The position numbers and the translations under genes are program-made. 64,000 bases of DNA, taken from assembly GCF_000620505.1 (NCBI RefSeq), contig NZ_JIBC01000006.1, positions 1-64,000 of the forward strand. The letters are read 5' to 3'. The DNA is from Sulfitobacter sp. 20_GPM-1509m (GTDB lineage Bacteria; Pseudomonadota; Alphaproteobacteria; Rhodobacterales; Rhodobacteraceae). Positions 37,010-45,654 of this stretch are shown here, one piece after another (the stretch's first letter is position 1; each line of letters opens with the position of its first letter). A model generated the notes under the pieces. It was not told where the DNA came from. It was given only the letters and a program-made list of their open reading frames with translations, and searched no databases.

Positions 37010-38296
37010 TCAGCCGACCATCCGCCCGTTCACCCAAACCTGCGCGACGGCCCGGTCATCGCCCATCATGATCGTGGCAAAGACGGCTTCCCAGATGTCC
37101 GATACATTTGCCGCCCGCTGCGCGATCGCCGGGGTCGAGGCCAGATCCAGCACGCAGATATCAGCGTCATAGCCTGCCGCCAGTGTCCCGATCCGGTCGT
37201 GCAGGTGCAGGCTGCGCGCCGAACCGGCGGTGGCCAGCCACAAAAGGTGCCGTGCGTGCAGCGGGGTGCCGCGCAGTTGGCCGATTTCATAGGCCGCCGC
37301 CATCGTGCGCAGCATTGAAAACGACGACCCGCCGCCGGTGTCGGTGGCCAGCCCCACGGATATCCCGCGCGCCGCCAGTCCGGCCAGATCCATCAGGCCC
37401 GAGCCGATGAATGTGTTCGACGTCGGACAATGCACTACAGCCGCCCCGACCTCTGCCAGCCGGTCCACCTCGCGCGACTCCATGTGGATGGCGTGGCCGT
37501 AGACCCCGCGCGCGCCTAGCAGCCCGTGCGCCTCGTAGGTGTCGAGATAGTCGCGGGCGTTCGGATAGAGGTCACGGACCCATGCGATCTCGTCCACCTG
37601 TTCCGACAGATGCGTCTGCATCAGGCAATCGGGATGCTCGGCCCAAAGCGCGCCCAAGGCCTCCAGCTGGTCCGGTGTCGACGTGGGCGAGAAGCGCGGG
37701 GTGATGGCATAATGCGCGCGCCCCGTGCCGTGCCAGCGGGTCAGCAGCGCCTTGCTGTCGTCATAGGCGCTTTGCGCGGTGTCGCGCAACGTGTCGGGGG
37801 CATTGCGGTCCATGCAGGTCTTGCCCGCCACCACACGCATGTCGCGGTCCGCTGCCGCCTGAAAGAACGCATCGACTGACGCGGGGTGGATGGTGGCAAA
37901 GGAACACATCGACGTGGTGCCATGGGCCAGCGCCAGGTCCAGATAGCTGTTCGCCACCTGTGCTGCATAGTCCGCATCGCCAAAGCGCGATTCTTCGGGA
38001 AAGGTATAGGTGTTCAACCAGTCGATCAGCCGCTTGCCCCAGCTCGCGATGATCGCCGTCTGCGGATAATGCACGTGGGCATCGACAAAACCGGGCAGGA
38101 TCAGCCGGTTGCCGTGGTCATGCACCGTGGCTTGCGGCGCCTGTGCCCGCAGGATGTCGGCGGGGCCTGTGGCGGCAATGCGGGTGCCCTTGATCAGCAC
38201 GCCGTGACCGGCATGGATCTGCACCGCATCCGGGTCGGCGAACGGGTCGCCCGTGGTTACCAGCACATGGCCGGTCAAAAGGATATCTTTGTTCAT
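37010..38296 (-). CDS. guaD: Guanine deaminase
   Basis: The 428-residue amidohydrolase converts guanine to xanthine. Zinc-binding motifs are 'LPGFVDAHVHYPQTAIIASW' (HxH near 70-72), 'MQTHLSEQVDEI' (about 222-233), 'YGHAIHM' and the Asp in 'VGLATDTGGGSSFSMLRTMA' (about 320). 'PRFSPTSTPDQLEALGALW' is typical of GuaD. The start MNKDILLTGHVLVT at 38296 is supported by homology. It lies divergent from mgtE. The oxidoreductase at 33576 is not a xanthine dehydrogenase judging from its loop, so no purine operon is implied. Confidence 0.95.
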   Translation of the reverse strand: MNKDILLTGHVLVTTGDPFADPDAVQIHAGHGVLIKGTRIAATGPADILRAQAPQATVHDHGNRLILPGFVDAHVHYPQTAIIASWGKRLIDWLNTYTFPEESRFGDADYAAQVANSYLDLALAHGTTSMCSFATIHPASVDAFFQAAADRDMRVVAGKTCMDRNAPDTLRDTAQSAYDDSKALLTRWHGTGRAHYAITPRFSPTSTPDQLEALGALWAEHPDCLMQTHLSEQVDEIAWVRDLYPNARDYLDTYEAHGLLGARGVYGHAIHMESREVDRLAEVGAAVVHCPTSNTFIGSGLMDLAGLAARGISVGLATDTGGGSSFSMLRTMAAAYEIGQLRGTPLHARHLLWLATAGSARSLHLHDRIGTLAAGYDADICVLDLASTPAIAQRAANVSDIWEAVFATIMMGDDRAVAQVWVNGRMVG

Positions 38297-38411
38297 GCAG
38301 CGCACGTTAAGCGGGCGAAGGAAAAAGGTAAATTGACCTTTGTTCCCGTCGCACCATTGTGTAGGGAAACCTGCGCCCCTATGGTCGCGGACGCAACGCG
38401 GGGACCGGGCC

Positions 38412-39821
38412 ATGGCTGACGAATTCGATACGATTGAACAAGACGCCAAGGTCGAGGAAGAACGCTCTGACGAGGCCTATCAGCTGGACCGCAAAGCGGT
38501 CAGCGCGATTCTTTATGCGGTCGACATTGAGGATCAGGCCAAGCTGATCGAACTGATGGAGCCGCTGCACCCGGCTGACATCGCCGACCTTCTGGAACAG
38601 ATCAACGCCTATGACCGTTCGCGGCTGATCCGGCTCTATGATCGCGAGTTCGACGGCGACATCCTGTCCGAACTGGATGAGAGCATCCGCGACGAAGTGA
38701 TCGCGGTGCTGACGCCGCAGGTGCTGACGCAGGCGGTGCGTGACCTCGACAGCGATGACGTGGTCGATCTGGTCGAAGACATGGACGACAGCCAGCAAGA
38801 GGCGATTCTGGACGCCCTTGAGGATGCTGACCGTCTGGCCGTGAAACAGGCGCTGTCCTACCCCGAGTTTTCCGCCGGCCGTCTGATGCAGCGCGAGGTC
38901 GTGATGGCCCCCGAGCACTGGACCGTGGGCGATGCCATCGACCATCTGCGCAGCTCGTCCGAAGAAGATCTGCCCGACCAGTTCTATCACATCGTCGTGG
39001 TCGACCCGCGCCTGCATCCGGTGGGCAATGTGACATTGGGCAAGGTGATGCGCTCGCGCCGCGATGTGCCGCTGCTGGACATCGTCGAGCCGACATTTCA
39101 GGTGATCCCCGCCACGCAGCCAGAAAGCGACGTGGCCTATGCGTTCAACCAATATCACCTGATCTCGGCCCCGGTGGTCGACGACGAGGGCCGCCTGATC
39201 GGTCTGATCACCATCGACGATGCCATGGCCGTGCTGGACGAAGAGCACGAGGAAGACATCATGCGTCTGGCCGGTGTCGGTGAAGGCTCGCTTTCTGACC
39301 GTGTGATCGAGACGACCAAACAGCGGATGCCATGGCTGGCCGTCAACCTTTTGACGTCGATTGCGGCGTCGCTGGTGATCGCGCAGTTCGAGGTGGCGAT
39401 TGCGCAGATCGTGGCACTGGCGGTGCTGATGCCGATCGTGGCGTCCATGGGCGGCAATGCGGGCACCCAGTCGCTGACCGTCGCCGTGCGCGCCATTGCG
39501 ACCAAGGACCTTACCGGCAGCAACGTCTGGCGGGTGATCCGACGCGAGGTGCTGGTGGGGCTGTTCAACGGGCTGTTGTTCGCGGTTGTGATGGGCGTGG
39601 TTGGTCTGATCTGGTTTGGCTCGCCCGCGCTGGGATACGTGATTGCCGCAGCGATGGTGGTGAACATGGTCGTTGCGGGCTTTGCCGGTACGGTGATCCC
39701 GGTGATCCTCGACCGTGTCGGCGTGGACCCCGCGTTGGCTTCGGGCTCATTTGTGACGACGGTCACGGACGTTGTCGGCTTTTTCTCCTTTCTCGGCCTG
39801 GCGGCGGCCGTGCTGCTGTGA
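38412..39821 (+). CDS. mgtE: Magnesium transporter MgtE
   Basis: The 469-residue channel has the N-terminal acidic superhelical domain (residues about 30-140), two CBS domains (about 145-265), and five membrane helices with the pore signature 'PIVASMGGNAGTQSLTVAVR' (about 350-369). Cytoplasmic Mg2+ binding to the N and CBS domains closes the pore in characterised MgtE. No M-box riboswitch is apparent in the 115-base upstream gap. Its TGA overlaps the GTG start of the next gene. Confidence 0.96.
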   Translation: MADEFDTIEQDAKVEEERSDEAYQLDRKAVSAILYAVDIEDQAKLIELMEPLHPADIADLLEQINAYDRSRLIRLYDREFDGDILSELDESIRDEVIAVLTPQVLTQAVRDLDSDDVVDLVEDMDDSQQEAILDALEDADRLAVKQALSYPEFSAGRLMQREVVMAPEHWTVGDAIDHLRSSSEEDLPDQFYHIVVVDPRLHPVGNVTLGKVMRSRRDVPLLDIVEPTFQVIPATQPESDVAYAFNQYHLISAPVVDDEGRLIGLITIDDAMAVLDEEHEEDIMRLAGVGEGSLSDRVIETTKQRMPWLAVNLLTSIAASLVIAQFEVAIAQIVALAVLMPIVASMGGNAGTQSLTVAVRAIATKDLTGSNVWRVIRREVLVGLFNGLLFAVVMGVVGLIWFGSPALGYVIAAAMVVNMVVAGFAGTVIPVILDRVGVDPALASGSFVTTVTDVVGFFSFLGLAAAVLL

Positions 39822-40372
39822 CGCTAGAGGCGCAAAAGGCAGCGGCGCGCAAGGCCGCCTTTGCCCGCCGCAAGGCGGCCTATGAGACCGCTGCACCCGC
39901 AGCCTGTGGCGTTCTGTCGGAACTGCTGGCAGGGCACCGCGGTGTTCCGTTGGCGGGATATGTGCCCATTCGCACCGAGATTGACCCATTGGCGGCGATG
40001 GCCGAGGCATCGGCCTATGGCCCTGTCGGTGTGCCGGTCATCCAGGGGGCAGGGCAGCCCCTGCAGTTTTCGCAGTGGGAACCTGATATGCCGCTGCGCG
40101 ACGGGCCGTTTGGTGCGCGGGTGCCGATGGTCGATGCATGGATCGTGCCGCAGATCGTGATCGTGCCACTGGTGGCCTTTGACCGGCGCGGCGGGCGGCT
40201 GGGCTATGGTGGCGGGTTCTATGATCGCACGCTCGAAGGGTTGCGGGCGCGGGGGCCGGTGTTGGCCGTTGGCTTTGCCTTTGCCGCGCAGGAGGCTGAA
40301 GCGCTGCCGCTGGAAGAGACCGATCAGCCGCTGGATATGATCGTGACCGAGGCGGGCGTGATCCAGTTCTGA
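39818..40372 (+). CDS. 5-formyltetrahydrofolate cyclo-ligase
   Basis: The 184-residue enzyme converts 5-formyl-THF to 5,10-methenyl-THF with ATP. Family motifs are 'PLVAFDRRGGRLGYGGGFYD' (about residues 117-136) and the C-terminal 'PLDMIVTEAGVIQF'. The start is taken as the GTG at 39818, which forms a GTGA overlap with the mgtE stop; the longer frame runs far inside mgtE. Co-translation with mgtE is notable because the enzyme is Mg2+-ATP dependent, but this may be chance. Confidence 0.93.
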   Translation: MTLEAQKAAARKAAFARRKAAYETAAPAACGVLSELLAGHRGVPLAGYVPIRTEIDPLAAMAEASAYGPVGVPVIQGAGQPLQFSQWEPDMPLRDGPFGARVPMVDAWIVPQIVIVPLVAFDRRGGRLGYGGGFYDRTLEGLRARGPVLAVGFAFAAQEAEALPLEETDQPLDMIVTEAGVIQF

Positions 40373-40383
40373 TGTCGCGGGCC

Positions 40384-40440
40384 AGGGGCTTTGCCCCCGC
40401 GCCTTGCGGCGCTCCCCCAGGATATTTTTGGCCAAAAGAA
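40384..40440 (+). repeat. Intergenic repeat, copy B
   Basis: 'aggggctttgcccccgcgcc' and 'ccccaggatatttttggcca' followed by 'aaagaa' match copies A (22967) and C (49817). It contains the hairpins gggc..gccc and gcgcc..ggcgc. It lies between two co-directional genes and could affect expression between them. Confidence 0.7.
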
Positions 40441-40486
40441 GGGCAGGGGCTTGTTCGGGACCTGCCGGGGCGCATATGAGGGCCGC

Positions 40487-41311
40487 ATGAAAATATTGTT
40501 TTTAGGCGATGTGATGGGCCGCGCGGGCCGACAGGCGGTGTCCCAGGGGCTGCCAAAGCTGCGCGAGGCGTGGAAGCTGGATTTTGTCGTGGTCAACGGC
40601 GAGAACGCGACCTCGGGGATGGGGCTGTCGGCGGCACATGCGCGCGGCATTCTTGAGGCGGGCGCGGATTGCGTGACGCTGGGTGATCATGCCTTTGACC
40701 AGAAGGACATGTTGCAGTTCTGCGAGGCCGAGCCGCGTATCATCCGGCCCCTGAACTTTTCCAAATCAGCCCCCGGCAAGGGCGCGCGCCTGTTCGAGGC
40801 GCGCGGCGGGCGCAAGGTTCTGGTCTGCCAGGCGCTGGGGCAGGTGTTCATGAAGCGCCCCTTTGACGATCCGTTCTCGGCCACGGAACAGGTGTTCCGC
40901 ACGCATCCGCTGGGCGGTCAGGCGTCGGCGGTGATTGTTGATTTCCACTGCGAGGCGACCAGCGAGAAAATGGCCATGGGCCATTGGTGCGACGGGCGCG
41001 CGTCGCTGGTTGTCGGCACGCACACACATGTGCCGACCGCAGATGCGATGATCCTGAACAAGGGCACCGCCTATCTGAGCGATGCGGGCATGTGTGGTGA
41101 TTATGACAGTGTCATCGGGATGCAGCGCGATGAGCCGTTGCGCCGGTTCATCACCGGCATGCCGAAGGAGCGATTCACGCCCGCGCTGGGCGATGTCACC
41201 CTGTCGGGCGTCTATATCGAGACGGATGACAAGACCGGCAAGGCCACACGGATCGAAATGGTACGACAGGGCGGGCGTTTGTCGCCTGCGGGGCCATCGC
41301 CGGTTGCCTGA
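40487..41311 (+). CDS. YmdB-type metallophosphoesterase (TIGR00282)
   Basis: The 274-residue protein has the dinuclear metal motifs 'MKILFLGDVMGRAGRQAV' (Asp8), 'VVVNGENATSGMGL' (Asn/Glu), 'DCVTLGDHAFDQKD' and 'LVVGTHTHVPTADAMIL'. TIGR00282 proteins such as B. subtilis YmdB are 2',3'-cyclic-nucleotide phosphodiesterases that affect biofilm and RNA turnover. The start MKILFLGDV at 40487 is the family start. It is 114 bases after the cyclo-ligase gene, with repeat copy B between. Confidence 0.93.
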   Translation: MKILFLGDVMGRAGRQAVSQGLPKLREAWKLDFVVVNGENATSGMGLSAAHARGILEAGADCVTLGDHAFDQKDMLQFCEAEPRIIRPLNFSKSAPGKGARLFEARGGRKVLVCQALGQVFMKRPFDDPFSATEQVFRTHPLGGQASAVIVDFHCEATSEKMAMGHWCDGRASLVVGTHTHVPTADAMILNKGTAYLSDAGMCGDYDSVIGMQRDEPLRRFITGMPKERFTPALGDVTLSGVYIETDDKTGKATRIEMVRQGGRLSPAGPSPVA

Positions 41312-41435
41312 AAATGCGGTGTTCAGGTCAAATTGTTGATCTGACAAGCGTGAGCAAGCACGCATGTGCTTGCGGCCTGTTGCCGGATCGGCAAAAGTGC
41401 CCGTCAGGCATTTTCATAAGGTAGAGCCGCCACAT

Positions 41436-43214
41436 ATGGGCATTTTCCAGCTTTCGCAGACCGGCAGCGCGGTCCTGACACTGACCATTGTCGGGATCAT
41501 GTTCATCCTGTTCCTGCGCGAGACCTATCCGACCGAGGTTGTGGCGATTGCGGGGGCTGCGGTGATGCTGGCCACGGGTGTTCTGCCTTACGATTCCGCG
41601 CGGCTGGTTCTGGCGAACCCTGCGCCGTGGACCATCGTGGCGATGTTCATCATCATGGGGGCATTGGTCCGGACCGGCGCGCTGGACGCATTCACGGCGT
41701 TGGCCGGCCGACAGGCCCGCACGAACCCGGCCCTGGCCATCGGCTTGCTGATGGCCTTTGTCGTGGGCTCCAGCGCCATCGTCAGCAACACGCCGGTTGT
41801 TGTGGTGATGATCCCCGTGTTCATGCAGATCTCCAAGACGATGGGGCTCGCCCCGTCCAAGTTGTTGATCCCGCTCAGCTATGCCGCGATTCTTGGCGGC
41901 ACTCTGACGCTGATCGGTACGTCGACCAACCTGCTGGTCGACGGGTCGGCGCGTGCCAACGGGCTGGCGCCATTCACGATTTTCGAGGTCACACCGCTGG
42001 GTGCGATCCTGGTGGTCTGGGGCATGATCTATCTGCGTTTCGTGGCCCCCTGGCTGCTGCCCGACCGGGACAGCATGGCCAACCTGCTGAGCGACAAACG
42101 CAAGATGAAGTTCTTTACCGAGGCCGTGATTCCCCCCGACAGCAACCTGATCGGGCGCGAGGTTTCGGGCGTGCAGTTGTTCAAACGCGAAGGCGTGCGG
42201 CTGATCGATGTGGTGCGCGGCGACCAGTCGCTGCGGCGCAATCTGGCCGGGGTCAGCCTGCAAGTGGGCGACCGTGTGGTCCTGCGCACGCAGATGACCG
42301 AATTGCTGAGCCTGCAAAGCAACAAGGAACTCAAGCGCGTCGATCAGGTGTCTGCGGTGGAAACCCAGACCGTCGAGGTGCTGATCACGCCCGGCTGCAA
42401 GATGATCGGCCGGTCGCTGGGGTCGATGCGGCTGCGGCGGCGGTACGGGGTCTATACGCTGGCGGTGCACCGGCGGAACCAGAACATCGGACAGCAACTG
42501 GACGATCTGGTGGTCCGCGTCGGCGACACGCTGCTGCTGGAAGGCGCGCAGGAAGACATCGCGCGGCTGGCGTCCGACATGGACATGGTCGACGTCTCGC
42601 ACCCCTCAAGCCGCGCGTTCCGGCGCGGGCACGCTCCGATTGCCATCGGGGCGCTGATCGGGATCGTGGCGCTGGCGGCCTTTGGTGTGGCGCCGATCCT
42701 GCTGCTCAGCGTGCTGGCCGTGGCGATTGTGCTGATCACCGGCTGTATCGACGCGGACGAGGCGTTTGAATTCATCGACGGCAGCCTGCTGGCGCTGATC
42801 TTTGCGATGCTGGCCATCGGCGCGGCGCTCGAGGCCTCGGGGGCCGTGACGCTGATTGCCAATGGCATTGCGCCGCTGATCTCGGACCTGCCGCCGTTCT
42901 TTATCATCTGGGCGATCTACCTGTTGACCAGCGTGCTGACGGAACTGGTCAGCAACAACGCTGTGGCTGTGGTGATGACGCCGATTGCCATCGGACTGGG
43001 CAGTGCGCTGGGCATTGATCCGCGCGCGTTGGTGGTGGCGGTGATGGTCGCGGCCAGCGCCTCCTTTGCCACGCCCATCGGCTATCAGACCAACATGCTG
43101 GTCTATGGTCCCGGCGGCTACAAGTTCACCGATTTCATGCGGGTCGGCATTCCGCTGAACCTGAGCATCGGATTGCTAGCCTCGGCGGTGATCCCGTTCC
43201 TGTGGCCGCTTTAA
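41436..43214 (+). CDS. SLC13/RCK permease (DASS family), copy 1
   Basis: The 592-residue carrier has the split SLC13-type membrane domain with twin motifs 'AIVSNTPVVVVM' (about 118) and 'ELVSNNAVAVVM' (about 508), separated by two RCK_C (TrkA-C) domains ('FFTEAVIPPDSNLIGREVSG' and 'TVEVLITPGCKMIGRSLGSM'). This architecture is shared by putative sulfate, sulfonate or carboxylate carriers such as SLT or YfbS-like proteins; substrate unknown. A second copy is at 47972-49744. The AI-2E-type gene follows on the same strand after 53 bases. Confidence 0.88.
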   Translation: MGIFQLSQTGSAVLTLTIVGIMFILFLRETYPTEVVAIAGAAVMLATGVLPYDSARLVLANPAPWTIVAMFIIMGALVRTGALDAFTALAGRQARTNPALAIGLLMAFVVGSSAIVSNTPVVVVMIPVFMQISKTMGLAPSKLLIPLSYAAILGGTLTLIGTSTNLLVDGSARANGLAPFTIFEVTPLGAILVVWGMIYLRFVAPWLLPDRDSMANLLSDKRKMKFFTEAVIPPDSNLIGREVSGVQLFKREGVRLIDVVRGDQSLRRNLAGVSLQVGDRVVLRTQMTELLSLQSNKELKRVDQVSAVETQTVEVLITPGCKMIGRSLGSMRLRRRYGVYTLAVHRRNQNIGQQLDDLVVRVGDTLLLEGAQEDIARLASDMDMVDVSHPSSRAFRRGHAPIAIGALIGIVALAAFGVAPILLLSVLAVAIVLITGCIDADEAFEFIDGSLLALIFAMLAIGAALEASGAVTLIANGIAPLISDLPPFFIIWAIYLLTSVLTELVSNNAVAVVMTPIAIGLGSALGIDPRALVVAVMVAASASFATPIGYQTNMLVYGPGGYKFTDFMRVGIPLNLSIGLLASAVIPFLWPL

Positions 43215-43267
43215 CCATGCGAGACGAAGCGGGCACGCCGATGGATTTGGGGAAGGATGGCAAAACC

Positions 43268-44299
43268 ATGCGGAATGCGACCTACGGCGTTGCCCTGACC
43301 CTGATGATCGGCTGGTTGCTGTGGATCGGCAAGCCGGTGTTGCTGCCCGTGCTGGCAGCGCTGATTTCCGTCTATATCCTTCTGACTGCTGCAGAAAGCA
43401 TGCAGAAACTGCCTGTGGTTGGCCGTCTGCCGGATTGGGTGCGGCGTGCGTTGATCCTGTTGGTCTTTACGCTTTTCGTGATCCTGCTGTTCATCCTGGT
43501 CCTGAACAACCTGTCGCAGGTCGCCGCAGTCCTGCCAAGTTATGAGCAGAACCTGGAAAACCTGATCACGCGCAATGCCAGCCTGCTGGGCATTCAGGAC
43601 GAACCAACATGGGCCAACGTGCGCGCGGTGACGCTGGACCGGATCGACTTCCGTTCATGGATAGCGCCAGCCCTGCTGTCCTTGCGCGGCTTTGGCACCA
43701 TGCTGTTCCTCGTCGTCCTTTACGCCAGCTTTTTCATCGCGGAACGGGGCGCCATGACACGCAAGGTGGTGATGGCCATGGGTGGAGAAGAGGCAGGAGG
43801 CCGCGCAATCACGCTGCTGTCGCGGGTGAACGAGCGGATCGGGCAATACCTCTTTGTCAAAACCACCCTGAACGTGATCCTCGGCGTTGCCTGCTATCTT
43901 ATCATGCTGGTGCTGGGGATCGAGTTTGCCCTGTTCTGGGCTGTTCTGATCGCATTCCTGAACTATATTCCCTACATCGGTTCGCTGATCGGCGTGCTTT
44001 TCCCCGTGCTGCTCAGCCTTGCGCAATTCGGCACGCTCAGCATGGCGGGCACCGTTCTGGTGGCGTTGACCACGGCACAGGTTGTGGTGGGTGCCTATCT
44101 TGAGCCGCGCATGATGGGGCGGGCGTTCAACCTCAGCCCTTTCGTGGTGCTGCTTGCGCTGGCGTTCTGGAGCACGCTTTGGGGGCTTGCCGGTGCGCTG
44201 TTGGCGGTGCCGCTGACGGCCAGCCTTGTGATCGTGCTGGCCGAGATCAAATCGGCGCGCCCCATCGCGATACTGCTTTCGGCCAGCGGCAAGATCTGA
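43268..44299 (+). CDS. AI-2E family transporter
   Basis: The protein of 343 residues has about eight membrane helices with the family pattern 'LIGWLLWIGKPVLLPVLAAL' near the start and 'FALFWAVLIAFLNYIPYIGS' (about 220-239). Members are TqsA/YdiK-like exporters; some are Na+/H+ antiporters. The start at 43268 has the ribosome site 'ggggaaggatggcaaaacc'; an in-frame ATG at 43217 would add 17 hydrophilic residues but lacks one. Confidence 0.88.
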   Translation: MRNATYGVALTLMIGWLLWIGKPVLLPVLAALISVYILLTAAESMQKLPVVGRLPDWVRRALILLVFTLFVILLFILVLNNLSQVAAVLPSYEQNLENLITRNASLLGIQDEPTWANVRAVTLDRIDFRSWIAPALLSLRGFGTMLFLVVLYASFFIAERGAMTRKVVMAMGGEEAGGRAITLLSRVNERIGQYLFVKTTLNVILGVACYLIMLVLGIEFALFWAVLIAFLNYIPYIGSLIGVLFPVLLSLAQFGTLSMAGTVLVALTTAQVVVGAYLEPRMMGRAFNLSPFVVLLALAFWSTLWGLAGALLAVPLTASLVIVLAEIKSARPIAILLSASGKI

Positions 44300-44325
44300 G
44301 GGCGCAGCGCACGCCCTCTGGAGTG

Positions 44326-44505
44326 TTAGGGCTGGCTGACGGTGAAACCCGTCCAGTCCCGCCAGAAGCGGGTCAGGCACAGCGGACACCGGCCTGCCGC
44401 CGCGCGCGGCACTTGCATGCCGCAGGCAGGGCAGACCGATGGTGCAATCAGGCACACCCTCAGAGGATGCCTTGGGGCCTGATCGGCGTCAGTCCAGAGT
44501 GGCAT
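44326..44505 (-). CDS. 59-residue zinc-ribbon protein
   Basis: The frame starts MPLWTDADQAPRHPLRVCLI and contains 'CPACGMQVPRAAAGRCPLC', a CxxC-x15-CxxC zinc ribbon, then 'LTRFWRDWTGFTV'. It overlaps the 3' end of rnk by 17 bases on the same strand in another frame, and the four Cys spacing makes chance unlikely. No function is known to me; a nucleic-acid or RNA-polymerase contact would fit its Rnk/GreA-like neighbours, but that is inference. Confidence 0.6.
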   Translation of the reverse strand: MPLWTDADQAPRHPLRVCLIAPSVCPACGMQVPRAAAGRCPLCLTRFWRDWTGFTVSQP

Positions 44506-44914
44506 TTGCGCCGACGCCCAGAACCGTCAAGGTGCGCGTGGTGCCGTCACGCGTTTCCCAGCGAAAGCTTGCGCCCTCGGACAGTCCGATCAGCGCAACA
44601 CCGATGGGTGTGATCACCGACACTTGCCCCAACGAGATATCGGCGTCCTCGGGAAACACCAGTTGCACAGTTTTCGTCTGGCCCGTGCTTTCGTCGCGGT
44701 AGGTCACGTGCCGCCCGATGGCCACAACGTCATTGCGCAGCTTGTCGTTCGCGACGACTTTGGCGCGGCTCAGTTCGTCCATCAGACGGTCGGCCAGCTC
44801 TGGGCTGCGGCGCTGTGCGCCTTCGGCCAGTGCATCCATGCGGTCAAAGGTGTCGCGCGCCAGTACGATCTTGGGGCGGCGGCGCGAGGCGGGGCGGGGG
44901 GTTGGTGTGGTCAT
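44489..44914 (-). CDS. rnk: Rnk-type nucleoside diphosphate kinase regulator
   Basis: The 141-residue protein has the short N-terminal helix region ('ARDTFDRMDALAEGAQRRSP') and the C-terminal GreA/GreB-like domain ('DADISLGQVSVITPIGVALI'), the arrangement of Rnk. Rnk binds RNA polymerase and influences Ndk levels in E. coli and Pseudomonas; it lacks the long GreA coiled coil that rescues arrested complexes. The neighbouring gene upstream encodes a second protein with the same C-terminal domain. An overlapped zinc-ribbon frame follows. Confidence 0.88.
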   Translation of the reverse strand: MTTPTPRPASRRRPKIVLARDTFDRMDALAEGAQRRSPELADRLMDELSRAKVVANDKLRNDVVAIGRHVTYRDESTGQTKTVQLVFPEDADISLGQVSVITPIGVALIGLSEGASFRWETRDGTTRTLTVLGVGANATLD

Positions 44915-44997
44915 GACATAATCCTTTCGAAGCCGCCGCAGGGGGCGGGATTGGAGTGGTGAAGGGGGTAAGAAGAAATCGTGGTCTGACGCGGCCG

Positions 44998-45429
44998 TCA
45001 GGTGTCGGAGACGCCCAGAACAACCAGCGTGGCGACTGTGCCGTCCGCACGGGGCAAGGGCGCACGTTGCAGGCGCGTCATGCCCAGAAGCGTCGCCCCT
45101 AGCGGGGTCAGCACCGAAACATGACCCGCGACGACGGTCGAGGGTGCCTCCAGCGTCAACCGCACGGTCTGTGCACCACCACCGCTGACCATATAGACAA
45201 CGGTCCGGTCGGGCACGGCAAAGCCTGTCTCATGCGGCGGTTCCATACAGCGTACGCTGGCCAGCTTGTCCTGCAGAATGGTGGCCACTGGCGGACCTGG
45301 CAGATGTGTTGCCAGCAGATGCGCAACCGCGTCCTTTACATCTTGGGTCATGACACAGCGATGCGGTGGCGCTGTCGGCTCGGCCGCGGACAGGCCCGCG
45401 TGCGGGTTGGGGTCTTGATAGGGAAACAT
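44998..45429 (-). CDS. GreA/GreB C-domain protein, Rnk-like
   Basis: The 143-residue protein begins MFPYQDPNPHAGL after 'ggagtgcgatc'. Its C-terminal half 'VVAGHVSVLTPLGATLLGMT' matches the FKBP-like C-domain of GreA/Rnk, while the N-terminus is unlike both. It is a paralogue of the adjacent rnk product, probably from a tandem duplication with divergence. RNA polymerase secondary-channel binding is plausible but unproven. Confidence 0.75.
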   Translation of the reverse strand: MFPYQDPNPHAGLSAAEPTAPPHRCVMTQDVKDAVAHLLATHLPGPPVATILQDKLASVRCMEPPHETGFAVPDRTVVYMVSGGGAQTVRLTLEAPSTVVAGHVSVLTPLGATLLGMTRLQRAPLPRADGTVATLVVLGVSDT

Positions 45430-45654
45430 GATCGCACTCCAAAGATGGGCAGAGCCCATTTTGTTCGTATTCGGGGATAAGCAAACCTCGGGAGGAGCCG
45501 GAAACGCCGGTGTCAGACCGCCCGAGGTTCCGGGCGGTTCAGAAGAAGGAACCGTGCATATATCTCGCGAATGATCATGACCAGAAGCTGGGCATTGCAG
45601 GGCGATAAGTCAAGGCACCGGGGCACACCCTGTCGGCATCATTCCGCGAGCGTC

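Noticed and set aside
38297-38411. Mg2+ riboswitch upstream of mgtE
   Set aside because: The 115-base gap is shared with the guaD promoter and shows no M-box-like set of helices.
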